Shown here one piece after another: positions 10,896 to 20,931 of a DNA stretch of 64,000 nt. The notes under the pieces were generated by a model. That model saw only the letters and a program-made list of their open reading frames with translations, searched no databases and was not told where the DNA came from. The translations under genes and the position numbers were made by a program. The stretch is from Rhyacophila brunnea. Its lineage: Eukaryota > Arthropoda > Insecta > Trichoptera > Rhyacophilidae. Position 1 is the first letter of the stretch. Each line of letters begins with the position of its first letter. The stretch covers positions 1-64,000 of the forward strand of contig JAGYXB010001942.1 in assembly GCA_022495005.1 (NCBI GenBank), given 5' to 3'.

Positions 10896-13800
10896 TTAGC
10901 TTACAGGCGATGGCGGTAGCGATCGCTTTGAGCGACGCTTACCTGATCGGCCTATACGCTGATACTGACGTTTGGGGGGCGCATTCCGGATGGGGGCGTC
11001 TCGTAAGACAGCGTCCAACGCATCCCGCCACTCGCCAAAGGTAGTACCTTGATCTTTGCTCCAGGGCGTTGGGAAGTTGGTCCTCGCAGGGCGCCGCCCT
11101 CCCAACCGTCCCACTCTCCTAAATTCTCTCTTGGGGGGCGCTATCTTGATGGGGGCGTCTTGTAAGACTGCGTCCAACGCATCCAGCCTCTCGCCAAGGG
11201 TCATCTCTTCATTAGATATTGTCGAGTCAACAATTCTTTCTACTTCAGCTCCTCCACCGCTAAGTTCGGAATCTGTTCCTGAACTCGCCAGTAGTTCTTC
11301 CCGCGCACATTCCTGCGCATCCATACGACGTTCTGACAGGGCGTGCACTCCCTCGTCTCTGTCGTTGGTAGCTTCGGAAAGCGGTGCAGGCGGTTCCACT
11401 GGGTCGTCCGCTCTTTCACTAGTTACATTCCCTTCAGCCATGGCTGACGGAATGTAAGGTCTGATCTGATCGACGTGGAATTTATAAGGTCTTCCGCGAC
11501 GATTAACAAAATATTGGGTCTTTCCCACTTTCATGATTATGGTATGAGGCCCTGACCACCGGGCGTCGAGGCCGGCGCAGGCTCCGGGCCTCTTCTTCGG
11601 GTGTTCTTTAGTATAAACTTTACACCCCACTTCATATGCCAGCGGCTCAACGCCAGAGTTGGTACCCATTTTTCGGAAATACTCTTTCTGATGGGCCGAA
11701 ACCGCTATATTCATTTCGTCGCGATCAAGCCTAACTCGATCGTCGCTCTCTGGCCGTAGGGGATTATTAAAATGCCCCGGTCGGCAAATAGGATATCCCC
11801 ACAATACTTCCGCAGGAGAGAAGCCAGACGCGGCGTTCTTCCTGCAACGTAGGTCGTACATAATGTCGTTCAAGTGTATGTCCCATTCGTCGTGAGAATC
11901 GCTCTCCAGACGAACACGGAGTCCTTTCTTGATCTCCTGATTCCGGCGTTCGGTAGGATTTGCCCGAGGGTGATAAATACCCGTCGTCCAGTGTTTAATC
12001 CCCCACGACTCCATTGCTGCTAGCCATTTCGGATGATCGAATTGCGTGCCGTTATCTGTAAGGATAGCTCGAGGGTATCCGTACCTTTTGAGGACCTGCT
12101 CTTCCACAAGCGGTAAAATCGCAGTAACCATTGCAGAACGCATGGCAAACGCTTCCACCCATCGCGAGAACATATCGGACATGACAAGTACGTATTTGTT
12201 ACGCTTCTTCGTAACGGGATATGGACCCATTAGATCTAGCGTGAGTATCTCCCAAGGTCTCACAGCCTCGATATGCGAGGTCTGCGGGGCAGGAGGCTGC
12301 AACGCTCCTCGCTTGCGCGTCGCGCAGATCTTACAGGCGCGCACATATTTCTGGACATCGCATCGTCGCCTATTCCAAAAATACCATTCTCTTATTGATC
12401 GGTCAGTTTCAGTGGCACCCGGATGTCCACACTGATCGTGATATATTTCTATTACTGTTCTTCTTAAATTTTCCGGTACTACTAATCGAGGGTTTAATTC
12501 GCTGTCAACGTGTACTAAAATCCCGTCGCGTACAGTCAGTCCAGTAGGCCTCCTCCTCACATGAGCGGGAGAATCGAGAGACGCCATTAGTTCAATAAAC
12601 TGTGGATCCGTCCTTTGCTTCGTAATTATTTCCTCCCGAATGTTTACTGCCTCTAGTAACAGTACTGCTACTTCCGGTCGTCTCGTCGGAGCTGCCATAC
12701 GAGCACACTCTACTTCTGGGCTTAAAGTCGCACCCGCAGGGTTCTGGGGGCATCTTGACAGATGATCAGCGAGATGATTCTCCTTTCCAGGGCAATGTTC
12801 TGTCTCGAAATCGAACTCCGATAACAGCATTGCCCATCTGGCCAACTTCCCCTTCTGATTCTTCGCAGTATTTAACCACGTTAAGGCTTGGTTGTCAGTT
12901 ATTAATTTAAACTTTCTGTCCTCCAGGTAACCACGGTACTTAGTGATTCCCCAGACGGCAGCCATCGTTTCTAATTCATTAATATGATAACGAGCTTCCA
13001 CCTCATTAACGCGCTTGCTTGCAAAGGAAACGACATCACGACCACCGTCTTCCTTTGGCTGGAATAAAACGGCCGCAATGCCATGTCCGCTAGCATCCGT
13101 TTGAAGGCAAAAGGATCTAGTAAAGTCGGGTCGGGCTAATCTCAAAGGCTGTGATAGGGCACGCTTTATTTTACGAAAGGCGTCCTCAGCTTCATCGTTC
13201 CACTGAAATCGTACAGTGGTTCGGAGTAATCTCGTCAATGGCGCCGCCATCTCAGCGAAACGAGTTACATACTCCCTCAGCCAATTGCAAAGGCCGAGGA
13301 AGGCACGCACCTCCCTTCGAGTCTTTGGCACCGCCGCAGCTTCTACTTCTGCTAGATGATGAGTCTGCGGTTCATTTCCCGTGGCCGTAATATGGTGTCC
13401 CAGATAGTCTACTTCTTGTCTCCCTATCTGGCATTTTTTTGGCGCGACGCGAAGTTCATGATACTGCAGCCTCTCAAACACGATTCGCAAGTGCTGCGCG
13501 TGTTCTTCCCATGTATCGCTATAAATGATAATATCATCGAGGTAGACGAGGCAAATCTTATTGACGAGTCCAATGAGAACCTCTTGAGACATGAGTCTTT
13601 GAAACGACCCCACCGCGCCCTTCAAACCGAACGGCAACACGCGAAACTGGTAACAACCACCATCAGCAGTCGTAAACGCAGTTAAGGGTTTAGTGCTAGG
13701 GTGTAATTTCACCTGCCAGTATCCATTTTTAAGGTCCAATGAACTAAAGATTTTTGCCGTTCCCAGATCTTTCAATGTTTCCAAGATCAGAGGTAAGGTA

Positions 13801-16016
13801 GTTGCTTCATCTACTGTCAAAGTATTAAGTTTTCGATAATCGACGCAGAACCTCGAGGTCCCATCTTTCTTAGGCACCAAAACGATGGGTGAGGAGTAGG
13901 GACTCGAACTCGGCTCGATTATTCCATCGACCATCATTTGTTCGACATCTTCCTGAATCTGTCTTCGCTTCTGTTCCGACTGGCGATAAGGGCCCAGACG
14001 GAATGGAGTCTCCTTATTCAAGAAGATGCGAAACTCAGTGGTGCGGCACGGAGGTCCAGTTTCAGCAAAACGGTCTCTAAAGTCTTCCATGACTTCAGTC
14101 AACGCGATCCGTGCCGATTCTGGAATTCCGGGCGCAAGCTCCGCTAATTTTACAGGACCACATGGCAGTGGTTCCCGCGTTGTTTTACAGTACAATGTCT
14201 GCCTTATGCCGTCGCCGTAATGTAAACAGCGACGCTTCATATCGACGACTGCTTCTTGCTTTTCTAGCCAATCCAGACCTATTAATAGGTCTATATGAAG
14301 GTCTTTCGAAACATAAGCCGGTATTTCTATCGGTGTGTCTCGAAGAAAACCTTTCACATTGACGACTCCTTCAGTGCACAGCGATCCACCCCCGGCCGTG
14401 GTCAAAGTCAGAGGCCTCCCGCACGGCTCAATTGGTGGGCGAAGTAGGTCACTACGCACCAAGGAGTGCGTCGCACCGGTATCGATGACAGCCTCATAGT
14501 CTGTTTCTATTCCGAAGATACGGAAGGGCAGTGTGAAGAGGTGACCTCCGATCAATTTCGGCGCGCCCCTACCCCATGCACTGTATACTCCCGCAGAGGG
14601 CATACCATTCAACACGGCGGCGTTCGACCCGCGATTAATTTCAAATATATTACACTTATCACTATTAAATATTTCAAACTTATCACTAGCATTTAAAGCA
14701 CTCTTATCATTAACATTTTTATCAAGTTTAATATTTAAATCTTTATGAGGTAAACTATTTTTATTACGTGCAATTGCAGTAGTTGGCAATTTCTCTTCAC
14801 CCGGCGCATCCAACGTACTACCTACAATTGTCCACGTACTTCTGACTACGCTATTTGGACGGTCTGCAGTCGTTACAGATGGTAGTGTCTTTTGACACGC
14901 CGCAAAATTCTGTCCCCGACTACACCTGTCCCTAGGATCTAAAATATTTACAGAACCGAGAAAATCCGTAGATATTTTGCTTTGTTGGTCATGGGCCGCC
15001 GTAGCTGAGTCCCATAACTCTTGTTCTCCGTTATTGAGTATATCACCGCCTTTGAGACGATGATCATACACAACAACTCTTTCGTCACTATATCTAGCTT
15101 TATCTATATACATTAAGTTCATGTTTCTTAGTTCAAACTTAACGCTATCAAAATTAATCTTATTAAGCTTACGTAACTTATTTTTAATAATCTTAATACT
15201 AAAGGACTTACATTTACTTGATTTTTGCTTAAGATAACGATTATAGTTATCTAATGCTATGAGCTCTTCTTCATTAAGTTTATTTCGCCTTAATTTACCG
15301 AAGGTATTAATGTTTTGTAGTCGACGATTAGTTCGACTCTTCCTAATAATATTCTTAACGTCAGCCTCGTGGGGTCTGTTCGCCAATTTAAAAGGTGAGT
15401 CCCTTCCTAAAGTTTCGTTGCTCGATAGCAACGACGATCGACTATCTAAACTACATACATCGCTATTAATATCAAGTAAACTGCCAGCTTCGGCTTTAGT
15501 ATAATTAGTACTATTAATATTTTTACACAAATGGTTAGCGGAAGCACAATAATTCGTTAAATTATTTGTTACAAGAGATCTGTCGTCAGTATCGACGAGA
15601 CTACAGTTACTTACGTTTGCCGATGTTCTCAGCACACCAAGAGCGCCACTGCTTACGCCTTCGCCGCATCCACTGCTAGCTGTCTTTAACTGCTTATCTT
15701 GATAACCTTCTTCCTTGTTGCCAACATTTATTTCATAACTCCCTAATTCTAATTTATCTAAAAACTTTTTATATTCTATTTCGCCGCCGGTAAAAGAATT
15801 ATTAGCTCGCGAAGTCTCAACATTGGACAACGTCTTACCGCTATTCTTTTTATTAAGATTTTCTACTATTTTACTAGCAGAATTATTAATATCGCGTTTG
15901 CGATAATTCTCCAGTCTTACGCTGCTATCCTTTACAAGAGGACCTGTACAAAGATTAACTTGGTTACTGGGGCCAGCTTCGACCTCACAGTGAACCTTAG
16001 GGTTAAATGATTTCAC
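10896..16016 (-). CDS. pol: Pol polyprotein (protease, reverse transcriptase, RNase H, integrase)
   Basis: A 1706-residue frame whose true entry is probably by readthrough, because the frame is open back to the gag UGA at 16209-16211. Residues 1 to about 450 are AT-rich, Asn/Ser/Lys-rich and match no domain I know. The aspartic protease motif DTGATHS starts at D512. The reverse transcriptase active site YLDD starts at Y825. RNase H has TDASGHG near D974. The integrase zinc finger is H1193-X4-H1198-X29-C1228-X2-C1231, and the catalytic triad is D1261, D1321 and E1357, giving the canonical D-D(35)E. A GPY/F-like module (GPHTIIMKVGKTQYFV) follows. The C terminus holds two imperfect copies of a segment with DALDAVL and APPKR. 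The frame ends in TAA. All catalytic residues I checked are present, so the enzyme could be functional. Pol copies and integrates the element in the nucleus and in virus-like particles. Confidence 0.95.
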   Translation of the reverse strand: MKSFNPKVHCEVEAGPSNQVNLCTGPLVKDSSVRLENYRKRDINNSASKIVENLNKKNSGKTLSNVETSRANNSFTGGEIEYKKFLDKLELGSYEINVGNKEEGYQDKQLKTASSGCGEGVSSGALGVLRTSANVSNCSLVDTDDRSLVTNNLTNYCASANHLCKNINSTNYTKAEAGSLLDINSDVCSLDSRSSLLSSNETLGRDSPFKLANRPHEADVKNIIRKSRTNRRLQNINTFGKLRRNKLNEEELIALDNYNRYLKQKSSKCKSFSIKIIKNKLRKLNKINFDSVKFELRNMNLMYIDKARYSDERVVVYDHRLKGGDILNNGEQELWDSATAAHDQQSKISTDFLGSVNILDPRDRCSRGQNFAACQKTLPSVTTADRPNSVVRSTWTIVGSTLDAPGEEKLPTTAIARNKNSLPHKDLNIKLDKNVNDKSALNASDKFEIFNSDKCNIFEINRGSNAAVLNGMPSAGVYSAWGRGAPKLIGGHLFTLPFRIFGIETDYEAVIDTGATHSLVRSDLLRPPIEPCGRPLTLTTAGGGSLCTEGVVNVKGFLRDTPIEIPAYVSKDLHIDLLIGLDWLEKQEAVVDMKRRCLHYGDGIRQTLYCKTTREPLPCGPVKLAELAPGIPESARIALTEVMEDFRDRFAETGPPCRTTEFRIFLNKETPFRLGPYRQSEQKRRQIQEDVEQMMVDGIIEPSSSPYSSPIVLVPKKDGTSRFCVDYRKLNTLTVDEATTLPLILETLKDLGTAKIFSSLDLKNGYWQVKLHPSTKPLTAFTTADGGCYQFRVLPFGLKGAVGSFQRLMSQEVLIGLVNKICLVYLDDIIIYSDTWEEHAQHLRIVFERLQYHELRVAPKKCQIGRQEVDYLGHHITATGNEPQTHHLAEVEAAAVPKTRREVRAFLGLCNWLREYVTRFAEMAAPLTRLLRTTVRFQWNDEAEDAFRKIKRALSQPLRLARPDFTRSFCLQTDASGHGIAAVLFQPKEDGGRDVVSFASKRVNEVEARYHINELETMAAVWGITKYRGYLEDRKFKLITDNQALTWLNTAKNQKGKLARWAMLLSEFDFETEHCPGKENHLADHLSRCPQNPAGATLSPEVECARMAAPTRRPEVAVLLLEAVNIREEIITKQRTDPQFIELMASLDSPAHVRRRPTGLTVRDGILVHVDSELNPRLVVPENLRRTVIEIYHDQCGHPGATETDRSIREWYFWNRRRCDVQKYVRACKICATRKRGALQPPAPQTSHIEAVRPWEILTLDLMGPYPVTKKRNKYVLVMSDMFSRWVEAFAMRSAMVTAILPLVEEQVLKRYGYPRAILTDNGTQFDHPKWLAAMESWGIKHWTTGIYHPRANPTERRNQEIKKGLRVRLESDSHDEWDIHLNDIMYDLRCRKNAASGFSPAEVLWGYPICRPGHFNNPLRPESDDRVRLDRDEMNIAVSAHQKEYFRKMGTNSGVEPLAYEVGCKVYTKEHPKKRPGACAGLDARWSGPHTIIMKVGKTQYFVNRRGRPYKFHVDQIRPYIPSAMAEGNVTSERADDPVEPPAPLSEATNDRDEGVHALSERRMDAQECAREELLASSGTDSELSGGGAEVERIVDSTISNEEMTLGERLDALDAVLQDAPIKIAPPKREFRRVGRLGGRRPARTNFPTPWSKDQGTTFGEWRDALDAVLRDAPIRNAPPKRQYQRIGRSGKRRSKRSLPPSPVS

Positions 16017-16208
16017 CGGAAGGGTGTCCTTCAGTTCACTTTCACAGTTAACCCTATTCGCCAGAAGAGCGTCTATGTCACTAGCTAGAACTCGGCTGAA
16101 CGGCGTTCGAGGAACGTTCGTGTCACCTTCTTGAGTCTTCTCTTCGGCGGTCCGCCAGTGTTCGTCGTCTTGGAGCCATCGACGATCAACCCGGTCCGCG
16201 AGCCGTCT
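14640..16208 (-). other. AT-rich spacer between gag zinc knuckle and protease, in pol frame
   Basis: From just after the gag UGA to about 60 codons before the protease motif, the pol frame is open but its composition changes abruptly. It becomes AT-rich, with many Asn, Ser, Lys, Ile and Leu codons, unlike the roughly balanced GC of the gag and RT regions. It includes basic patches such as RKSRTNRRLQ and KIIKNKLRKLNK. In most gypsy-type elements the protease follows the nucleocapsid within a few tens of residues. I recognise no family. The absence of stops over such AT-rich sequence suggests it is under coding constraint or recently acquired. Confidence 0.65.
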
Positions 16209-16211
16209 TCA
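16209..16211 (-). other. In-frame UGA separating gag and pol
   Basis: The gag frame ends with CCA TGA AGA on the element strand. I translated the following codons by hand and found no further stop before the ATG at 16016, so gag and pol share one frame broken by a single UGA. Such an arrangement allows translational readthrough, as known for gammaretroviral gag-pol, whereas many gypsy elements use -1 frameshifting. A point mutation in this copy is the alternative. Confidence 0.75.
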
Positions 16212-17246
16212 TGGCTCCTTTCTGGTCTGCTGAGCTGCTTGCCTGTCTGGGCAATCCTTGTTTTCATGGAAGCCAGGACAATGTTGACAACGCCTTTGTC
16301 TGGCACTGCTTCGCTCTTCAACGCGAGGACGTGGGCGGTACGCAGGTCTTTCTGAATCGTTTTGCTGGTCTGATTGCCGTGGAGGCCTTTTATCAACAGC
16401 CTCCGTGGTCTTATCAGATTTCGCGTTAGTCTCTGGTACCGAACGCGGCTTCTCGCGCCAAGTATTTTGCTGAGCGGGCCTCTTTTCATTATTCGCCTTG
16501 ACGGCATTTGCTGGAGATGGCACGGAAGCCAATGCCGATTTCAATGGTCGAAGTGTATGAGCTACTTCAAGCAGCTCGTCCATCGTCTTCCATTTCTCTT
16601 GATTAACCCTTATCTGATCGCTCACGGTGAGTAGGTCATAAAAGGTCGAAGCCAGGGTTTCCGACTTCATCTCTGGAAGGAGTACCTCGGCTAACTCCAT
16701 CTTCTTCAGGAGGAAACCATAAGCTCCCTCTTGAGGTCCTTGCTCTTTATGTTCGAGCTCCGTTCGTTGAGCACGACGCCTTGAAGGTGATTCGAAGTGC
16801 TCTTTCAGGTCGTTACTAAACGACCGCCAACTGTCCGATGTGTCAATATTCTTGGCCCAAGTCTTGGCCTCTCCTCTGAGCTGACGCATAGCCAACTCTG
16901 TCCCATTCTCAGCTGGGTACTTCACAGCTTCGCAATATTCTCTGCAGCGTCGGAGAAAAAGTTCAACGCTCTGCTTTGGGCTACCCTCATAGGTGGAATG
17001 GAGTTCCGGCTTAACATGGCACGGGGTACATACGGCCGGTTCTGGTGGTGCCATTTTTTGTTTGGGATCCGACGTGCTTACTTGCAAAAATGAATCCTCT
17101 TCGGGGAATACTTGCGCGTTTTGCAAACCTTCTTCCAATATGAAGTCTTCTTCTACACTCGGACCCGGAACAGGGTTCGGCATAATTTCTTCGAATTCCT
17201 CCGTCCCCTGGAGTTGGAAGAAGCGGACCTTCGACCGTAAATTCAT
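16209..17246 (-). CDS. gag: Gag structural protein with one zinc knuckle
   Basis: The 345-residue product has an N-terminal acidic leader and then a retrotransposon gag core at about residues 90-220, including LFLRRCREYCEAVKYP and LKEHFESPSRRRAQRTELEH. A charged, proline-rich linker follows. A single CX2CX3HX4C zinc knuckle has C320, C323, H327 and C332, close to the C terminus. The spacing differs from the classic CX2CX4HX4C by one residue in the second gap, which is tolerated in several gypsy lineages. Gag packages the element RNA into particles. The ATG at 17246 is the first in a long open frame after the leader. The protein ends at a UGA, after which pol continues in the same frame. Confidence 0.92.
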   Translation of the reverse strand: MNLRSKVRFFQLQGTEEFEEIMPNPVPGPSVEEDFILEEGLQNAQVFPEEDSFLQVSTSDPKQKMAPPEPAVCTPCHVKPELHSTYEGSPKQSVELFLRRCREYCEAVKYPAENGTELAMRQLRGEAKTWAKNIDTSDSWRSFSNDLKEHFESPSRRRAQRTELEHKEQGPQEGAYGFLLKKMELAEVLLPEMKSETLASTFYDLLTVSDQIRVNQEKWKTMDELLEVAHTLRPLKSALASVPSPANAVKANNEKRPAQQNTWREKPRSVPETNAKSDKTTEAVDKRPPRQSDQQNDSERPAYRPRPRVEERSSARQRRCQHCPGFHENKDCPDRQAAQQTRKEP

Positions 17247-18110
17247 ATAAAAATTCAGCTATCGATTACGCTAATTTTCAGCTTCCTACGACCACCCGTT
17301 CGTCCGCAATCGACGTTTAAAGTATTTTGAGGGCATGCGCTGCTTGTCGCTGATAACCCTGAAGGCTTGCAACTCCTGTTACAAGCGTCCAATCTTCTCC
17401 GTTTGAAATCTTATATTGTAATAGGTACAGGCCTTCATGTACCTATACCCATGACGTCACGGTAGTTATGATAATTATCGAGATTTTAATATACAAAGTA
17501 GTATAAATTTATTTTTTTCAAAATTTTTTTTCTTTGTCTGGGTTCTTGTACCTATACTTGTATGGTACTCAACTTTATATTAGAAAAAAGCTTAAAAATT
17601 CACACGAAATTTTTATTGTGCATTTTATTCTTAATTCTATTATTTCTGTTACGGTGAGTAACACAATTTATTTTTATACTTTCTTTATGGTTTAAAAGGG
17701 TCAGAGAGATCCTTTGGATAGTCTCATCGACATACTTTTGCTTAATGTCGGTATCCGACTCTAATAAATTACCAAAAGTATTTATTTTATTTATTCTTTC
17801 CTTTTCCAAGTAAATCAAGAAAAGTATTCTATATATAGTCGCCTTTACGTATATATTCTTCTCCAAATTATATTTTTCAAAAGTATTCATTACTGGTTCC
17901 TCGTTAATGCGAGTTACACTTTATTTCATTGTACTCACATTTATAAAGTTGAGGTAGATCGCTCTTGTAGCTCCGGTATAAGGTTCTTAAAACCTCTCAG
18001 GTAACCACAATTCATTGATACACTTCACAATATATTGTTTTTAAAATCTTCTAGTAGATCTTAGTTGTAGGATCGTTCAGGTTTTCGCAACCTGAAGATG
18101 CCGCACGCAT
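17247..18110 (-). other. 5' leader of the element with an unassigned 96-codon ORF
   Basis: Between the primer-binding site and gag lies an 864-bp AT-rich leader. It holds a Lys/Ile/Asn-rich ORF at 17890 to 17600 with no recognised domain. That ORF could be a short upstream reading frame affecting gag translation, or chance. The rest shows no array or insulator-like repeat. Confidence 0.45.
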
Positions 18111-18120
18111 TTGGGCGCCA
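18111..18120 (-). promoter_or_regulatory. Primer-binding site, tRNA-Lys-like
   Basis: Three bases after the 5' LTR, the element strand reads TGGCGCCCAA. This matches the complement of the 3' end (with CCA) of animal tRNA-Lys(CUU) as I remember it. The match fails after 10 bases. The position just inside the 5' LTR is right for priming minus-strand DNA synthesis. Confidence 0.7.
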
Positions 18121-18123
18121 TAA

Positions 18124-20715
18124 TGACATGACCCGGCTCACGGCTAGCTCAATAATGCTACCGGGCCGTCACTGAGGAGACTAGTGATGAATTAGGAGAG
18201 GTGGATCTCCTTTGTAGTATCACAACTTTTGAATCCCCGAATAAAACTCTCAGCTGGTGTGGTGCCGAATTTATTCAGGTACTAGAGTTCACGGTCACAC
18301 AATAAGATTAACTGTCATTGTTCCCGTAATTAAATCTCATTAAAGTATCAGCAAACTATTTATTTGTTCACTATAGGATCTCTGTGAAATCTTTCACAAA
18401 TTCCCGAAAAAGTCACACCTAATTCAGAGAATGTATACGCAGATATTCTTTGGATATTCATGAAATATTTTCCCATAAGAAAGAAAATATAAATTATTCT
18501 TTGGTCACACAGTATTAGGTTTATAAAAGAATAGAATTATTTTATTGTTGTTTATAAAGTTTATTTATGTTCACAGTGTATTTACAAATATTTATTTGTG
18601 TTTACAGACTTGTTTACAAAAGGTTTGCTTAATGTTTACAAATTTATTTACTAAAATTTGTTTTTATGTTTATGAATTTGTTTACTAAAATTTATTTTAT
18701 AATTATGTTTACTTAATAAAGTTTCAAAAATTTATTTTATAATCCCGAAATGATTTGTAAAATTTATTATTACAGACTGAGTTTATTAATTTGTTTTTAT
18801 AAAACAAATCCGATCGCGTAATTTATCTCGATTACGTCACCTCGTATGATGAGTAATGAAAAATAAAATTAATCCGCGGCGCGTCACTATCGACAGATAC
18901 GTAGTATTCGTGCTACGTTTTAGCGGCCGACGTCACTACCGACAGATACGAGTTATTCGCGCTACGTTTTGCCCGTCGAAGGGGACTTACTGGTACGTAT
19001 GAATCGCGAATGTACTGAGAACCGTGTCCCACAAGCTCGCAGAGAGGTCTGCTGCTTACTGAAGATCGCCGGTGAGAAGTGTAGAAACTAATGATTTTAC
19101 GGAAAAAGGATGTCACCTTTTATACCCTCGGGATGGAGGTTTAACAGGAAACAGTCCGTAAGGGATAGCAGATGTATATCTTTCTCTCACGGGATAAATT
19201 TACGTATATCTCCCGTTCCTGGTAACTTTCTAATAGAGATATCTTCTAATTAAATCGGGTTAAATTTACTCTACTTTATTTCCGCAAAATTAAGACTTAA
19301 TAGGGGTGTTTTAAGCACCCTCTAGAACATGTCCTTTAAATACGTAGTTACGGTGACGTCAGCAAAATAGTTGATTTTATATGATTTTTCGTGTTCAAAC
19401 GAAGGGGAAAGTTTTTAGCTTTCCAACGAGGTATCAGAATAGGTACTCGTGTACTAAATAAGGGAATGGCAGTCTTTAAATTTAAAATGTCAAAATGAAA
19501 GGTTGACACCCACGTACTAGTCCTTTCCACCACTCTTGGCCTTTTTAGGCCAATAGAATTTTACTAAGTTTTAATAAAACTATTTGGAGCCGCAAAAAAC
19601 GTTTCATTCGATATTTACCTTTCGGACGAACATTATTACGTGAAAATACTATAATATTATACTTAACATTTCAACTTAAATATATAAATGCTTAATCCTA
19701 ACAAGATGTTATTTACAAGCGACTACAAATTTATTTCGTCCTTAATAGTGGCTTTTCCATAGTAATCTAAACGTAACCTTGAATCTATTTTTATCTGGCA
19801 ACTCAACACAGCCGGGCCGTAAATTCTAGTCGAACAGAATTCAGTTAAGGTTCAAGGTCACGCGCCAGTTTGTGTTTTTAGTCGCAGTATTTGATTCTTT
19901 TATTACTTAGGAGGCAATTAAGATTTATTATTGTTTATGGGTAGAAACCCATCTATACCAGAATCTCAAGTTTTTCCAATTGTTACTTTTACAATATTCA
20001 TTATAGTCAGCAAGTTATAGCATTAACAAAATCTATAATTATAATTACGCGTCTATAGATATAGATACGCGTTTACAATATTTTTATAACGGTAGTTAAC
20101 TCCTATCTTGTATTGATAAAATTAGTATTAAAATTCTTTATTTATAATTATACAGTATATAAATTTATAAATATTCAATTTTCTTTTCCAATTTTCATAC
20201 ACTTCCATTATAGCTATAAAAGTTATTGAAGCATGTACCTGCTTAATTTTACGTAAACAATCTCTCCCATAACTTATTTTCTAAGTTTAATGGAGATTTC
20301 CCGGAAATTATTTCCGAAATAGATCGATTTGAAATTTCATGGCGTGTCATTTCGAGGTCTGCGGTCACAGCGTTCCAATTACACTTGAACAGTCTCGATT
20401 CTCCGAGGCGAAATTTTTTTACGTAAAATTTTATTACATTTACAAAGAAAAGGTTAACAACATACATTTTACTTCCTAATACTAAACGATTACGCTACTG
20501 GTTACCTGTTCATGGTCTTTTTCGACCATTTCTTCTCTGCTTCTTCCATAGTTTAGGACCATGGGACTTATATATTCTGTTTGTACCTTGTCGTGAGGTT
20601 GTCGCACGGCTATTGAGAAGTAGAATTGACTACAAGGCTAGATTTGTATAGTTATGTCGTTAAACCATACTCTGCCATAAACACTAACTGAAGGTCGGCG
20701 TTTTTGTTCGTGTCA
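18124..20715 (-). repeat. 5' LTR (2592 bp) of the retrotransposon
   Basis: It starts TGACATGACCCGG and ends GTTCGTGTCA, matching 6899-9487. Differences are mostly single substitutions. One small cluster of changes lies at about 19090-19135, and a few are 1-bp indels in homopolymers. As the upstream LTR on the element strand it would carry the promoter, but I could not place a TATA box or initiator with confidence. Confidence 0.93.
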
Positions 20716-20719
20716 CTAC
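20716..20719. repeat. Target-site duplication CTAC, right copy
   Basis: Exact match to 6895-6898 on the other side of the element. Confidence 0.85.
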
Positions 20720-20826
20720 AGAACCAGCTAGGAATAGTTCACACTTTAAAGTAAATTAAGTTATAAAAATGTGTTTATTGGTGTTAACATAATTGAAGTT
20801 AAAGCGGACGAAACCCGTCGAAAATA

Positions 20827-20925
20827 TTTTTAAATAATTACAAGATAAAAAGAACTTTTTATATAGAACGTTATTAAATTTTCTGTTGAATTATTATGCT
20901 CAATATGCTCAAACTTGTTGATGCG
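20827..20925. repeat. Dispersed repeat, inverted relative to 32383-32475
   Basis: The reverse complement of this segment contains AGCATAATAATTCAACAG and TTCTTTTTATCTTGTAATTA. Both are found at 32383-32475 with only a few substitutions. The similarity spans about 95 bp. The parent element is not identified; a retroposon 3' end is possible. Confidence 0.7.
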
Positions 20926-20931
20926 TAGGTG

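Larger units (their letters stand above)
6899..20715 (-). mobile_element. Complete Ty3/gypsy-type LTR retrotransposon, 13.8 kb
   Basis: Two direct LTRs (6899-9487 and 18124-20715) flank gag and pol on the minus strand. Each LTR begins TGACA and ends TGTCA on the plus strand. CTAC is duplicated exactly outside both ends (6895-6898 and 20716-20719). The order is 5' LTR, primer-binding site, leader, gag, protease, reverse transcriptase, RNase H, integrase, 3' repeat region, polypurine tract, 3' LTR. The protease-RT-RNaseH-integrase order defines Ty3/gypsy (Metaviridae). By eye the LTRs differ at about 40 of 2590 positions, so the insertion is fairly young. I see no env-like ORF after pol. The element is unusually long because of its LTRs, a large insert before the protease, and the 3' non-coding array. 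Confidence 0.95.

Noticed and set aside
11056..14696. Many plus-strand ORFs opposite pol
   Set aside because: They are shadows of the GC-richer pol coding sequence on the other strand.
16085..16507. 140-codon minus ORF overlapping the end of gag in another frame, a possible frameshift product
   Set aside because: Gag and pol are already in the same frame, so no frameshift is needed. The overlapping frame has no domain and ends before pol.
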